The notes under the pieces were generated by a model. It was not told the DNA's origin. It made no database searches and saw only the letters and a list, made by a program, of their open reading frames with translations. A DNA stretch of 42,115 nucleotides from positions 1-42,115 of the forward strand of contig JAJDBO010000011.1 of the NCBI GenBank assembly GCA_029261305.1, written 5' to 3'. Shown here piece after piece: positions 31,470 to 41,783 of the stretch. The position numbers and the translations under genes are program-made. Position 1 is the stretch's first letter; each line of letters begins with the position of its first letter. The stretch is from Nitrospirales bacterium (GTDB taxonomy: Bacteria > Nitrospirota > Nitrospiria > Nitrospirales > UBA8639).

Positions 31470-33217
31470 CCGCTGAACGGAGTGTCCCTACGTCAGCTCC
31501 TGCGGATCGACCGACGTTTACCATTCACGCGGGTGGGGCCCAGATTAGTGGGGAATATCAAATTCAATCAGTCGTCGTGAGTCGGAGTGTGAATCGCGTG
31601 GCCTCTGCGGATATTCTGGTCTTTGATGGAGATCCGGCAACAGAAGATTTCACAGTGAGTAACGCGACAGACTTTGTTCCAGGGGCAGAGGTGGAAATAT
31701 TTGCGGGCTATCATGGCGAAGAAGAAAAGATTTTTTCCGGAATTATTGTTCGACATGGTCTGCGCGTCTATCAAAATAAACCTTCGGTCTTGCGTGTGGA
31801 ATGTCGCGATGCTGCCGTCAAGCTGACCGTGGGACGGAAGAGTGCGTATTTTTATGATGTCGCTGATTCAGATGTGATTGAGGAGATGGTAGGGAATGCA
31901 GGGTTGGGGAAAGACGTGGAAGCGACAAATGTGAGTCATGCCCATATGGTGCAATTTTTTTCCACAGATTGGGATTTTATTCTGACTCGGGCAGAAGCCA
32001 ATGGCAAATTGGTGATGACGAACGATGGCACGCTCGTCGTTGCTGCTCCTGATGCGAGTAAAGAGCCATCCCTATCCCTCACCTATGGGGGGAACATACT
32101 GGACTTTGAAGCGGTCGCCGATGCCCGAGATCAATTCGCAGGAGTGCATTCATTTTCCTGGGATGCCGCGAACCAAGAGATGTTCGATATTGAGGCAGGA
32201 TCTCTTTCGTCAGTGACCCCAGGTAATTTGACGCATGATAACTTAGCGTCGGTGATTGGCCTGGAAGCTCTTCATCTGAAACATGCTGGACAAATTCGAG
32301 ATTCGGAGCTGCAGGCATGGGCTGATGCTCAAAAGCAAAAGAGTGATTTTTCAAAAGTTCGCGGGCGTGTTCGGCTTCAAGGGGTGAGCAATATTCAGCC
32401 AGGGGATGTGATTGATTTGGGTGGTGTCGGAGATCGGTTTACGGGGAAGGCCTTAGTCGCTGGGGTCCGGCATGAGATTACCACACGCAATTGGGAAACG
32501 GATATTAGTTTTGGATTGGATCCTGAGTGGTTTGGGCGTTCCGCAGAACGCATTGTGGAACCAAAAGCCAATGGCTTATTGCCCGGAGTCTCGGGGTTAC
32601 AGATTGGATTAGTGACGGCGCTGGAGGGGGATCCGGATGGCGAAGATAGGATCCAAATACGTATTCCGCTGATTGACCCTTTAGAGGAAGGTGTCTGGGC
32701 TCGAATGGCGACACTCGATGCAGGGGAAAATCGCGGATCGTTTTTTCGTCCGGAAATCGGTGACGAAGTCGTGTTGGGGTTCCTGAATGATGATCCTCGA
32801 AATCCAGTGGTCTTGGGGATGATGAATAGTAGTGCCAAACCTGCTCCCCTTCAGGCGACTGATGATAATCATGAAAAAGGCATCATTACGCGCAGTGCGA
32901 TGAAGTTGTTGTTCAACGATGAAAAGAAAACCGTGACCATTGAGACGCCGAATGGAAATACTGTGCACCTGAGTGATGAGGATGGTGCGATTTCGGTGAA
33001 AGACGAAAATGGGAATACCTTGGTCATGAACGCGGAGGGGATTGCCATTGAAAGTGCGGCTGATGTCTCAATTAAAGCCAGCGGGGATGTGAAAATTGAG
33101 GGAACAAATATTACCTCTTCAGCTAATGCTCAGCTCAAGGCTGAAGGCAATGCTGGTGCAGAGCTGTCTTCAGGAGGACAAGCCGTGCTCAAGGGCGCGA
33201 TTGTTCAAATTAATTAA
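31466..33217 (+). CDS. VgrG-like spike protein (Afp8-like)
   Basis: 583 aa. Residues about 1-365 are the gp27-like hub (YQIQSVVVSRSVNRVASADILVFDGDP, VFDGDPATEDF, LRVECRDAAVKLTVGRKS, LTYGGNILDFEAVADARDQ). Around 380-470 is the gp5-type OB fold (VTALEGDPDGEDRIQIRIPLIDPLEEGVWARMATLDAG, EIGDEVVLGFLNDDPRNPVVLGMM), followed by a beta-helix needle with repeated Asp/Asn/Gly (IETPNGNTVHLSDEDGAISVKDENGN). Forms the trimeric needle under the tube. Starts by ATGA overlap with the LysM gene. Confidence 0.95.
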   Translation: MTAERSVPTSAPADRPTFTIHAGGAQISGEYQIQSVVVSRSVNRVASADILVFDGDPATEDFTVSNATDFVPGAEVEIFAGYHGEEEKIFSGIIVRHGLRVYQNKPSVLRVECRDAAVKLTVGRKSAYFYDVADSDVIEEMVGNAGLGKDVEATNVSHAHMVQFFSTDWDFILTRAEANGKLVMTNDGTLVVAAPDASKEPSLSLTYGGNILDFEAVADARDQFAGVHSFSWDAANQEMFDIEAGSLSSVTPGNLTHDNLASVIGLEALHLKHAGQIRDSELQAWADAQKQKSDFSKVRGRVRLQGVSNIQPGDVIDLGGVGDRFTGKALVAGVRHEITTRNWETDISFGLDPEWFGRSAERIVEPKANGLLPGVSGLQIGLVTALEGDPDGEDRIQIRIPLIDPLEEGVWARMATLDAGENRGSFFRPEIGDEVVLGFLNDDPRNPVVLGMMNSSAKPAPLQATDDNHEKGIITRSAMKLLFNDEKKTVTIETPNGNTVHLSDEDGAISVKDENGNTLVMNAEGIAIESAADVSIKASGDVKIEGTNITSSANAQLKAEGNAGAELSSGGQAVLKGAIVQIN

Positions 33218-33256
33218 ACTAGGTCCCAAGGCTAGGAATCGGAAAGGGTAGTTGGC

Positions 33257-33535
33257 ATGCCTCCTGCGGCACGAGTGACTGATGTGAGTACTCATGGTGG
33301 CATTATCATTGGGCCGGGAGTCCCAACTGTGTTGATCGGAGGGATGCCCGCCGCGGTCGCCATGGATCAGCATGTATGCCCCATACCACCTCCAGGGCAT
33401 GTGCCGACGGTGAGCCTTTTTCCCATGGGCAGTGCCACGGTTTTGATTGGAGGGAAACCGGCCCTGCGTGTTGGGGATACCTGTGTGTGTGGTGCAGCCC
33501 CTGCGGTGGGAACGCCTGCTGTACTGATTGGCTAA
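33257..33535 (+). CDS. PAAR-repeat spike tip protein
   Basis: 92 aa with the PAAR pattern: MPPAARVTDVSTHGG, GMPAAVAMDQHVC, GKPALRVGDTCVCG, each followed by VLIGG. His and Cys (His39, Cys41 and Cys75/Cys77 region) would hold the metal at the sharp tip that caps the VgrG-like needle. No effector domain fused. AAAGGG precedes the ATG. Confidence 0.95.
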   Translation: MPPAARVTDVSTHGGIIIGPGVPTVLIGGMPAAVAMDQHVCPIPPPGHVPTVSLFPMGSATVLIGGKPALRVGDTCVCGAAPAVGTPAVLIG

Positions 33536-33541
33536 AAATTT

Positions 33542-33955
33542 ATGGACGAACAACATTCTTTTCTGGGTACCGGGTGGAGCTTTCCTCCAACTTTTCATCG
33601 AAGTGCTCTGGCGGTGGAGATGATTGCGGATGAGAAAGATATTGAATCGAGCCTGGCAATTTTATTGTCTACCGATGTCGGGGAGCGAGTGATGCAACCC
33701 AGGTACGGGTGCAATTTGCATCGCCTCTTGTTTGAACCGTTGGATACCTCACTGCAGGCGTATATGAAAGACCTAATCAAGACGGCCATTTTATATTTTG
33801 AACCTCGGATTATTTTAAACGACGTCACACTTGAGCCTGATCCAGAAGAAGGACGAATTCTCATTACGGTGGATTACATCGTGGCGACGACGAATACACG
33901 AAATAATTTTGTCTTCCCCTTTTATAAAGAAGAAGGTACCGAAGTTGGCTCATAG
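33542..33955 (+). CDS. gp25-like baseplate wedge protein (Afp9-like)
   Basis: 137 aa. Typical gp25 features: FLGTGWSFPPTFH, IESSLAILLSTDVGERVMQPRYGCNLHRLLFEPLD, with the conserved E-R-x-x-x-P-x-F/Y-G-C motif. Anchors the sheath-initiator ring of the baseplate. Only 6 bp after the PAAR gene and 2 bp before the next. Confidence 0.95.
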   Translation: MDEQHSFLGTGWSFPPTFHRSALAVEMIADEKDIESSLAILLSTDVGERVMQPRYGCNLHRLLFEPLDTSLQAYMKDLIKTAILYFEPRIILNDVTLEPDPEEGRILITVDYIVATTNTRNNFVFPFYKEEGTEVGS

Positions 33956-33957
33956 TC

Positions 33958-36900
33958 ATGGCACTCACCTGTAATATCCTTAACCCACTGCAGCGAGATG
34001 GGACGAGTCAACGTCAACGGTTCCTTGAAGCGTTGAGTCCTCAATCCGTCTTAGTGGATGAGCGAGACCTCGCGGATTTATTGTTGTATGTCCGGCAATA
34101 TGCCTCCTTCCTTCGATATTACACTCCCAGTAATGGTCATGGTGGGAATTGGGTGGCGTTCATTGAACAGGATATTAGTACCTTGGTGTCCATGATTCGT
34201 GATACCGACTTTCAAAAAGAAAAACAAGGATTTGTTGAGCAAAAAGACCAAGCGTTCATTGCCCAGGGAACAGATCAAGCTGGACACATACGCGTTCTTT
34301 CTGGCCTTTTTTTTGATCTTGCCCGAGTCTTTGATGGATGGATTCGAAGATCTATTCCAGGGTTGGCCCTTCATACGGCATTAGTGCGTCTCCTTCAATC
34401 CGTTTTGCAGGATACTCTCCGTGAAAGTCTCTCCGTCGCGTTTCGATTAAACGAGGTCGGCTTTTCTGCGGAGATTCCTGAGCTGACAGAGTGGTCTCCT
34501 CTTTGGAATATATCCCAGCCTCCCTCGGATTCTTCTTTGTTTCCTTCGGGAGACATGGGGAATGGGGACGATGTGCGGGGTGCGATTCTTCGACTCTCCA
34601 GTCTCTTTGACCGTTTGTACGAGGCCTTAGTGTTCCTCGTGGGGAATGCGGATTCATATTTAGAGGAAACATTGGAGCGGTACCCAGAACATCAGCCGCA
34701 TATGGCGTTATTTCTCTCGTTTTTGAAAATCTTCGACTATGCCCAACAACACATGAATTTGCTGACCGGCAAACATCTGGACTTTTACTACCACAAAGTC
34801 TTGGGGCTTCAACATCGTGAGGAAATCCCAGATCATGTGCAAATGGTGTTTGAGTTAGCCAAGAACTTTACGCAACACCGAATTCCTGATGATACGCCAT
34901 TGAAGGCAGGAAAAGATGCACTAGGGAGGGACCTGGTGTACTCCACGGATTCTGAACTTGTGGTGAACCAGGCACGGTTGTCGAAGGCTCATGGCTTACA
35001 AGGGGTGTATGTCGATGTTGATGACGAAGGAGTCGTGAAGAATATTTATGCGGCCCCTGTTGCGAACTCCGCGGATGGGCATGGTGAGGAGATTGTCGGT
35101 GAAGAAAAAAAGTGGAAGGCGTTTGGAAGTCCGGATTGGCCATATGCCACGATTGGATTTGCAATGGCGTCTCCCATGTTTTTCCTCAAGGAAGGTAAGC
35201 GGACGATTCGTGTGCAATTCAATGTGGCAGATTCTTCAGACTTAGGTGCTACAAAAACGAGGAAAAAAATTGCCCAGGAACTTCGTCACAATGTCGAAGT
35301 GTGGGCAAGTGGTGACAAGGAATGGTTGCCGATCACCATCCAGCGCGTGGAATTTGGGGGAGAAGTTTCAGACCAAAAAGGAATTTCCGCAGAAAAGGAT
35401 CCGGGTATTGAGGGATTGTCTTACACCCTGTGCCTTGATGAGACCCTTGGAGTTGTCGCGGGTTACGATGATGCTGTTTTCCAGGAAGGGTTTGCCACGA
35501 CATTTCCAGTATTGAAATTTTTGCTGAAGAACTCAGGTCTTTCGGCCAAACAGGTGAATCTCACCCGTGCCCCGACCGTGAATGCCTTTAATGCTCGAAC
35601 GACGCGTTTCGAGTATGGGGATCTGGTTCATGTCGGACGGACGATGTTTCGAAGTAAGTTTCTTATTGAACGACCAGGCTTTCATCCTCAGGCCTATCCT
35701 GCCATGTGGGATACCCTCGAACCCTCATATGCCTATAAGTACTTTCAAAAAATAGATATTTCGAGTGTGGAGATCACCGTGGCCGTGACGGGGGTGCGTT
35801 CTCTTCTTCTCGAGAACGATGTCGGCATGTTGGATCCGGCCAAGCCGTTCCATCCATTTGGACCAATTCCTCGAAAGGAAAGTAGTTTTCTTATAGGGAG
35901 TCGGGAAATTTTTCAAAAATCTGTGACTCGCATAGATCTTGACATGAAATGGGCAGATTTGCCCGAAGAAAATTTTAATGGACATTATTCAGAATATCCG
36001 AATGTTGATATTGCGAATAAGGGAAATGAACATTTTAAGGCGAATGCCTCTTTGTTAATGAGGGGTCAATGGGAAGATGCTTTAGATGTAGAAATACAGG
36101 CGAAAAAAAAGGGAGATGAAGGAACTCCAATAGGTGAGGGAGCATCCAGTCCATTATTTCTTCCAAGAAATAGTGCCGACCCACCTACCAGTGACCTTGG
36201 ATTGAGTCTCAAGCTTCCTCCATTTTCGCGAGACTCCAAATTTCCGGAGTTCGTTCGCTTTGATACGACACTGCAGCAAGGGTTTTTAAGATTGACGCTC
36301 AATCAAAGTTTTCTCCATGGGGAATATCCACGCGTGTTAGCGCAAGCGGCTAAGACCCCATTGTCCGATATCCCCAATCAACCCTATACGCCGTTAATGG
36401 CCTCGCTTTCCCTCGATTACGAAGCTCAGGAATGTGTGGAGTATACGTCTCTGACGAAAGATGATTTTTCTTCTCGGGTAGAGCAGTTGTATCAGATTGG
36501 GCCATTTGGCAAGCGAGAAATTTTTCCCATCAACGATGAATCACATTCTGATGAGGTGCTGATTAGCAAAAAGTTGGTCCCGGAGTTTGAGGTCACGAAA
36601 AAAGTTGCCGGGGGGCAGGTTCAACTCGTGACCGCGCAAGGGACCTTTTATATTGGATTGGAGAATGTCCATCTTCCTCAGAATATCTCTTTACTATTTC
36701 AAATGGCTGAAGGCAGTGAAGATCCGGAAAAGGCCATTCAAACGATTATATGGTCTTATCTGACACGGCAGGAGTGGAGAGATTTTTTACCTGGGGAGAT
36801 TATTTCCGATAGCACGAACGGTCTTCTGACATCTGGGGTGGTCAAGTTTTCGCTCCCCCAAAACATGGTGAATGAAGGAACCCTTATGCCTAAAGGTCCC

Positions 36901-38040
36901 TATTGGATCAAGGCCAGTGTTCGAGGGGCAGTGGATGCTGTTCCGCAATGTATTGCCGTCCATCCCCAAGCGGCTGCCGCGAGTTTTCGTAATCATGGGA
37001 ATGATTCAAGTCATCTTGCCCAAGCCTTACCTGCAGAAACCATCTCCAAGCTGCAGATTCGGGAAGCCCCGATCAAGGCCGTGAGTCAACCGTACGCCTC
37101 ATTCGGTGGTCGGATGAAAGAGACCGATGAGGCGTTCTCCATCAGGGTGAGTGAGCGGTTACGCCATAAGGAACGTGCGGTCACCATTTTTGATTATGAA
37201 CGTCTGGTGTTGGAACATTTTCCTGAGGTATATAAGGTAAAGTGTGTCAATCATACCTCGTCACATTCTGAATATGCTCCGGGTTCCGTTCGTGTGGTCG
37301 TGGTTCCCAATCTTCGCAATAAAAACGCCGTGGATCCTTTCCGCCCCTTGTTGAGTCTGAATGTGCGGGAACGCATTAAAGAATTTCTGAAGAGCAAATC
37401 GTCAAATTTTCTTTCCATCGAGGTGGTGAATCCACAATATGAACACATTCAAGTGCTATTCGATGTTCGGTTTCAAGCTGGTCGAGACAAAGGGTTCTAT
37501 ACGACCCAACTGAACCAAGACATCATTCGGTTTCTTTCCCCTTGGCTATACGACAATGGGGCAGATTTGACATTTGGAGGGCGAATCCATCGTTCCGCCA
37601 TTCTGAATGTAATTGAGGAATCGGAATATGTGAATTTTGTCACCAATTTCCGCATGCATCATCAGCGTGCTGATCAATCCTGGATATATAACGTGGAAGA
37701 GGCGAGGGCCACGAGTTCAAGCGCAGCATTTGTCTCACATGAGCAGCATCAGATTGGTCACGATATTGTTTCTTGTGAGGATGTCCCTCAGGTGGAAGAC
37801 TCCTTGCCGGCGCCCTCAGAAAGCGATGCGCCTACCCATGAAGTGCCGCAAGGAGTCCAGCGGTATGTCGGCAATCGGGTCTCTCTTGAAATTCATGATC
37901 TGGCAAACCCGAAACCCCAATGCCAAACAAATGAAATTGCTGAGGATCGTCGGATTTATTTCCGCAAAATCGCACAGGCCACAGCTAAGGGGTATGATTT
38001 TTGTGCGTACTGTTTTAGTCGTGGGTTATCAAAGCGATGA
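33958..38040 (+). CDS. Very large baseplate protein (Afp11/gpJ-like)
   Basis: 1360 aa. The N-terminal ~300 residues are helical (VDERDLADLLLYVRQYASFLRYY, FLKIFDYAQQHMNLLTGKHLDFYYHKVLGLQ). The C-terminal ~350 carry the baseplate_J-type part (REAPIKAVSQPYASFGGRMKETDEAFSIRVSERLRHKERAVTIFDYERLVLEHFPEVYKVKCVNH, ILNVIEESEYVNFV), as in Afp11. It forms the outer wedge of the baseplate. The last 20 residues contain CAYC and look like a small zinc-knuckle half-site. Large size matches the Bacteroidetes-type eCIS arrangement more than classical Afp. Confidence 0.9.
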   Translation: MALTCNILNPLQRDGTSQRQRFLEALSPQSVLVDERDLADLLLYVRQYASFLRYYTPSNGHGGNWVAFIEQDISTLVSMIRDTDFQKEKQGFVEQKDQAFIAQGTDQAGHIRVLSGLFFDLARVFDGWIRRSIPGLALHTALVRLLQSVLQDTLRESLSVAFRLNEVGFSAEIPELTEWSPLWNISQPPSDSSLFPSGDMGNGDDVRGAILRLSSLFDRLYEALVFLVGNADSYLEETLERYPEHQPHMALFLSFLKIFDYAQQHMNLLTGKHLDFYYHKVLGLQHREEIPDHVQMVFELAKNFTQHRIPDDTPLKAGKDALGRDLVYSTDSELVVNQARLSKAHGLQGVYVDVDDEGVVKNIYAAPVANSADGHGEEIVGEEKKWKAFGSPDWPYATIGFAMASPMFFLKEGKRTIRVQFNVADSSDLGATKTRKKIAQELRHNVEVWASGDKEWLPITIQRVEFGGEVSDQKGISAEKDPGIEGLSYTLCLDETLGVVAGYDDAVFQEGFATTFPVLKFLLKNSGLSAKQVNLTRAPTVNAFNARTTRFEYGDLVHVGRTMFRSKFLIERPGFHPQAYPAMWDTLEPSYAYKYFQKIDISSVEITVAVTGVRSLLLENDVGMLDPAKPFHPFGPIPRKESSFLIGSREIFQKSVTRIDLDMKWADLPEENFNGHYSEYPNVDIANKGNEHFKANASLLMRGQWEDALDVEIQAKKKGDEGTPIGEGASSPLFLPRNSADPPTSDLGLSLKLPPFSRDSKFPEFVRFDTTLQQGFLRLTLNQSFLHGEYPRVLAQAAKTPLSDIPNQPYTPLMASLSLDYEAQECVEYTSLTKDDFSSRVEQLYQIGPFGKREIFPINDESHSDEVLISKKLVPEFEVTKKVAGGQVQLVTAQGTFYIGLENVHLPQNISLLFQMAEGSEDPEKAIQTIIWSYLTRQEWRDFLPGEIISDSTNGLLTSGVVKFSLPQNMVNEGTLMPKGPYWIKASVRGAVDAVPQCIAVHPQAAAASFRNHGNDSSHLAQALPAETISKLQIREAPIKAVSQPYASFGGRMKETDEAFSIRVSERLRHKERAVTIFDYERLVLEHFPEVYKVKCVNHTSSHSEYAPGSVRVVVVPNLRNKNAVDPFRPLLSLNVRERIKEFLKSKSSNFLSIEVVNPQYEHIQVLFDVRFQAGRDKGFYTTQLNQDIIRFLSPWLYDNGADLTFGGRIHRSAILNVIEESEYVNFVTNFRMHHQRADQSWIYNVEEARATSSSAAFVSHEQHQIGHDIVSCEDVPQVEDSLPAPSESDAPTHEVPQGVQRYVGNRVSLEIHDLANPKPQCQTNEIAEDRRIYFRKIAQATAKGYDFCAYCFSRGLSKR

Positions 38041-38067
38041 AAGATCCGTTTGAAAAATGCGTGAGGC

Positions 38068-41000
38068 ATGGAGAATCATTCGGTGGGTGAACCTGCTCTC
38101 AACAATCAATTTATTTCAAAGGTGCCTGGTCTCTCCCAAAGCCAGGACTATGCGTTTCTGCGTGACCACGGCCTGGTGCATATTGAGAAATTGGCTCGGA
38201 CCTTATGGACGGATTATAACGTTCATGATCCCGGTATCACCATCTTAGAGCACCTCTGTTATGCCCTTACGGATTTGGGGTATCGCACCTCCTATGACAT
38301 TCAAGACCTCTTGACTGAAACAGAGCAAGGTCAACCGATCAATCGCAGTAATTTTCATCAGGCACGTGAAATTTTCACCTGCTATCCCGTGAGTTTTGAT
38401 GATCTTCGAAAGGTCTTGATTGATATTCAGGGGGTCAAAAATGCCTGGATCGAACCACACCGCAGTGTCACATATTACCTCAATACCAAAGATCAAGAAT
38501 TGGCCGATGTGCAAGGGCCAATGAAATTTGTTTCAGCGAATCCTCCGCTCAATGGCCTCTATGATGTCTTCATTGAGTATGACGAATCTGTTGAGCCATT
38601 GCATGCGGGATTGTTGGACGAAACGACAAGTCCTGAAGGATTTATTCATCCAGGTGGACGTGGTCTTCGGTTCCATGTGGCCCATGAGTTGGTATTAGAG
38701 GCCGTGAGTGTGTATCCGGACAGTCAAGGGTTTCTTCAGGTCAGGCTTTTGGACGAGGCTGACAATGAACGTTTCAGTCAGGTGGTGGACATCAAACAGG
38801 GAAATCAAAAATTGAGGATTCCTCTCGGTTGGCGAATTCCTCCAGGAGAGAATTATCGCCTGGAAGCTCTGGCGGCCAAGTCATCCGCAGTCAAGCTCCA
38901 CCGTCGTTCAGATTCGGAATTTCCCTATGGGATTGATCATCTGGTGTCTATTGTGAGCGGAGTGAAAGGGGCAGAAGTCCAACGACCGTACTTTTTTTTC
39001 TACGACTGGGAAATCTTTTCAGTCATGCCGCATCGCGCCTTTGTGCAACCAGCATCACATGAGGTGTTCGGAGGGCTAGATGATCGCGAAGGTGACGGTA
39101 GTTTTATTGAACCACAAAATAAGGGCTTGAATTTTGAAGTCTTCAGGGATCTGACGCTTGAATCAGTCACCGTGTACCCTGAGACGGTTGGTACCTTGCG
39201 GATTCGTCTGATTGATGCGGTGACGGAGCAGGAACTTGGTGTGCGGGAGCAGGTCATGTCATCGGCTGTTGAGTCGGCGGATATCACTCTCGGATTTACC
39301 CTCAAGCCTGGAATGACGTATCGATTGGATGCGGTTGGAAGCACGACAAAATTATTTCGCAATACCTCCCCCTCGTTTCCGATGGTGAAGGAGCATATAT
39401 TCCACATCATCCAAGGTGTTCCGTCGGAAAGCACATACTACTTTTTTTATCACTGGCGCGTGACGTATCCTGCTTTTCCTCAACCCGTTCGATTATCTCC
39501 AGGCGAAGTACATTGGGCTGTCAAGGACGGACTCCATACGCATCGCAATTTGTGTGAGGATTTTGTCAATGTGTGCGATTTAGATACCGAAGAAATCGCC
39601 CTTTGTACTGACTTGGACCTGGAGCCTTCTGCGGATGTGGAAGGAGTCGTGGCGGAGGTGTTTTTTCAGTTAGAACAGGCGATATCTCCGTCCATACGAT
39701 TTTATAATCTTGAAGAGATGTTGGCCAAACATAAAACCACGGATCAAATATTTGAGGGCCCCAGATTGCGCCATGGGTTTATTGACGATGATGAGTTTCA
39801 AGCCATTCAACGAAAATGTGAAATTCGAGCCTCCGATATTTACCAAATTATTATGGATGTTCCAGGCGTTCGAACCGTCAAAAACCTATCATTATTAAGT
39901 TTTGTGGATGGGCAATTTCGAACGCAGGAGTCATGGATCCTTCGGCTGGCCACTGATCGATTTCGGTCGCCGACATTTTCCGTCGATCGTTCCAAGATCA
40001 TTTTGTACAAACATGATTTGCCTTATTATGCCAATCGAACGCGAGTGGATGAACTCCTGACGGAACAACGTGCCGCGAATATTCCTTCGAAATTACATGG
40101 TCAAGAACAGGAGCTCAACCTTCCCATACCGATAGGAGAAGATAAACAACTCGAAGCCTATTACCCCATTCAAAATGAAATGCCAGCCAATTACCGAGTT
40201 GGGAGACTTCGAGTGGCTGATTCGGAAACGTCTCTGCGAAAAGCCCAATCCCGACAGTTAAAAGCCTACCTCTTGCTCTTTGAACAATTGTTAGCCAACT
40301 ATCTTTCGCAGCTGGCGAATGTCAGAAAACTTTTTTCGTGGGACCAGGGAGTCGCGCACACGTACTTTACCCAACCACTTCAAGGGGTCATGGACCTGGA
40401 GAGCCTCTATTCTGAGGAAGGATTGGCAGAGGTGATTCGAACATTGAATCCGTTGCATCCTGGATTGCCAGAACATGCTGTGATGGGCACCGATGAGGAA
40501 CGTCGTGAGCATCTCATGGAGACCCTTTTGCCAGCTGGCTTGAACGCCATCATTGAAGATGTTGAGGTGGCTGAATCTCGTAAGGAACGGTTCTTGGATC
40601 ATTTGTTGGCGCGATTTTGTGAAAGTTTCACCGATTATAGTTTGTTGATGGGGAATATTGTTAAAAACCAGTCGCTGGCTCGGGTGATCGAAGACAAGAG
40701 GCTGTTCCTTGAACATTATCCGATGGTGAGTAGTCGTCGAGGAGTTGCCTATGATTATCGTGCGCCTGAAGAGGAAAAGAATCTTTCGGGATTTCAGCAT
40801 CGCCTGTACCGGTTGTTGGGGTTTCGAGGTCTGACACGACAGGATTTGGCTTTTTCTCAGCTATGTATGGAGGAAGTCCCACAAGAAGAAAGCGAAGATT
40901 CTGAGACGGAAAGCTCTGAATCTCGACCATGGCGTTTTGTCCTCAAAGACCAGGAAGGCGGCAATATCTTTGAGAGCATTGCTTGTCGGTCAAAAGAAGC

Positions 41001-41766
41001 CATTGAAATGTTGTTAGACTTTTCGCTGCATATTGGTGGGGATCCAGCGAATTATGAGTGGAATGAGGAGGCGCAGGTATTTCAACTGATGCGTCGGTGT
41101 CCTGACTCGACACAAGATGAACCCATTGGTCAGACCACGTCCCAAGACGAAGCCATAAAAGAAAAGGTGCGAGGGTATTTTGATACGTATGGAACGATTG
41201 AAGGTTTTCATATCATTGAGCATGTCCTCCTGCGAAAACGAACACCAAGTGATTCATTTATGCCTGTGCAATTATCCCAACCTGATCAATGTGATTGCGT
41301 GGAAGTTCGAGATCCCTATTCGTTTCGTATGACGATTCTCTTGCCCTCGTGGCCAACTCGATTTCGTGATTTGAAATTTCGGCAGTTTGTGGAGCAAACA
41401 CTTCGCGCTGAAGTTCCGGCGCACATTTATCCAAAAATATGTTGGATCAGCCATGAACACATGAAGCAATTTGAAGAATGTTACGGAAATTGGGCGAGAC
41501 AGCTCGCGGCCCTCGAACCTCGATTGGGGCAATGCCGGAGTACGAGTTTTTTGGAAACGGAATGGCCATTGAGTGGAGAAACTCCATTGCCTGAGGCCAC
41601 GTCGTATGAGAATTATCCGGCGTATCGGGACGCGTTGGATGCACTCATCAACAAGTTACATCAGTTGGTCACGGTGTTTCCTTTGGCTCAGTTGCATGAT
41701 TGTGCGGAAGCTTCCGGTGAGGCACCGCAAGTCTCCTTGAACAATACTAATCTCGGGACGCTTTAA
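38068..41766 (+). CDS. Very large Afp12-like baseplate/peripheral protein with duplicated beta-sandwich insert
   Basis: 1232 aa. N-terminus NVHDPGITILEHLCYALTDLGYRTSYDIQDLLTE is the hallmark of eCIS Afp12-type baseplate proteins, and further parts (GVRTVKNLSLL, KAYLLLFEQLLANYLSQLANVRKLFSW, RRGVAYDYR, FHIIEHVLLRKR) continue the family. Residues about 195-316 and 351-466 are a tandem repeat: a beta-sandwich ending in PYFFFYDWEI and YYFFYHWRV. The same 'YYFFYDWEV' type domain occurs in secreted Bacteroidetes proteins (recall). A long acidic linker (EEVPQEESEDSETESSES) lies near residue 935-955. GTGAGG precedes the ATG. Confidence 0.88.
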   Translation: MENHSVGEPALNNQFISKVPGLSQSQDYAFLRDHGLVHIEKLARTLWTDYNVHDPGITILEHLCYALTDLGYRTSYDIQDLLTETEQGQPINRSNFHQAREIFTCYPVSFDDLRKVLIDIQGVKNAWIEPHRSVTYYLNTKDQELADVQGPMKFVSANPPLNGLYDVFIEYDESVEPLHAGLLDETTSPEGFIHPGGRGLRFHVAHELVLEAVSVYPDSQGFLQVRLLDEADNERFSQVVDIKQGNQKLRIPLGWRIPPGENYRLEALAAKSSAVKLHRRSDSEFPYGIDHLVSIVSGVKGAEVQRPYFFFYDWEIFSVMPHRAFVQPASHEVFGGLDDREGDGSFIEPQNKGLNFEVFRDLTLESVTVYPETVGTLRIRLIDAVTEQELGVREQVMSSAVESADITLGFTLKPGMTYRLDAVGSTTKLFRNTSPSFPMVKEHIFHIIQGVPSESTYYFFYHWRVTYPAFPQPVRLSPGEVHWAVKDGLHTHRNLCEDFVNVCDLDTEEIALCTDLDLEPSADVEGVVAEVFFQLEQAISPSIRFYNLEEMLAKHKTTDQIFEGPRLRHGFIDDDEFQAIQRKCEIRASDIYQIIMDVPGVRTVKNLSLLSFVDGQFRTQESWILRLATDRFRSPTFSVDRSKIILYKHDLPYYANRTRVDELLTEQRAANIPSKLHGQEQELNLPIPIGEDKQLEAYYPIQNEMPANYRVGRLRVADSETSLRKAQSRQLKAYLLLFEQLLANYLSQLANVRKLFSWDQGVAHTYFTQPLQGVMDLESLYSEEGLAEVIRTLNPLHPGLPEHAVMGTDEERREHLMETLLPAGLNAIIEDVEVAESRKERFLDHLLARFCESFTDYSLLMGNIVKNQSLARVIEDKRLFLEHYPMVSSRRGVAYDYRAPEEEKNLSGFQHRLYRLLGFRGLTRQDLAFSQLCMEEVPQEESEDSETESSESRPWRFVLKDQEGGNIFESIACRSKEAIEMLLDFSLHIGGDPANYEWNEEAQVFQLMRRCPDSTQDEPIGQTTSQDEAIKEKVRGYFDTYGTIEGFHIIEHVLLRKRTPSDSFMPVQLSQPDQCDCVEVRDPYSFRMTILLPSWPTRFRDLKFRQFVEQTLRAEVPAHIYPKICWISHEHMKQFEECYGNWARQLAALEPRLGQCRSTSFLETEWPLSGETPLPEATSYENYPAYRDALDALINKLHQLVTVFPLAQLHDCAEASGEAPQVSLNNTNLGTL

Positions 41767-41783
41767 CCTTTGTGAGGACAACT

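Noticed and set aside
33254..33269. TGGCATG-CCTC-CTGCG match to a sigma-54 promoter
   Set aside because: It contains the PAAR start codon and lies inside a compact operon; probably chance.
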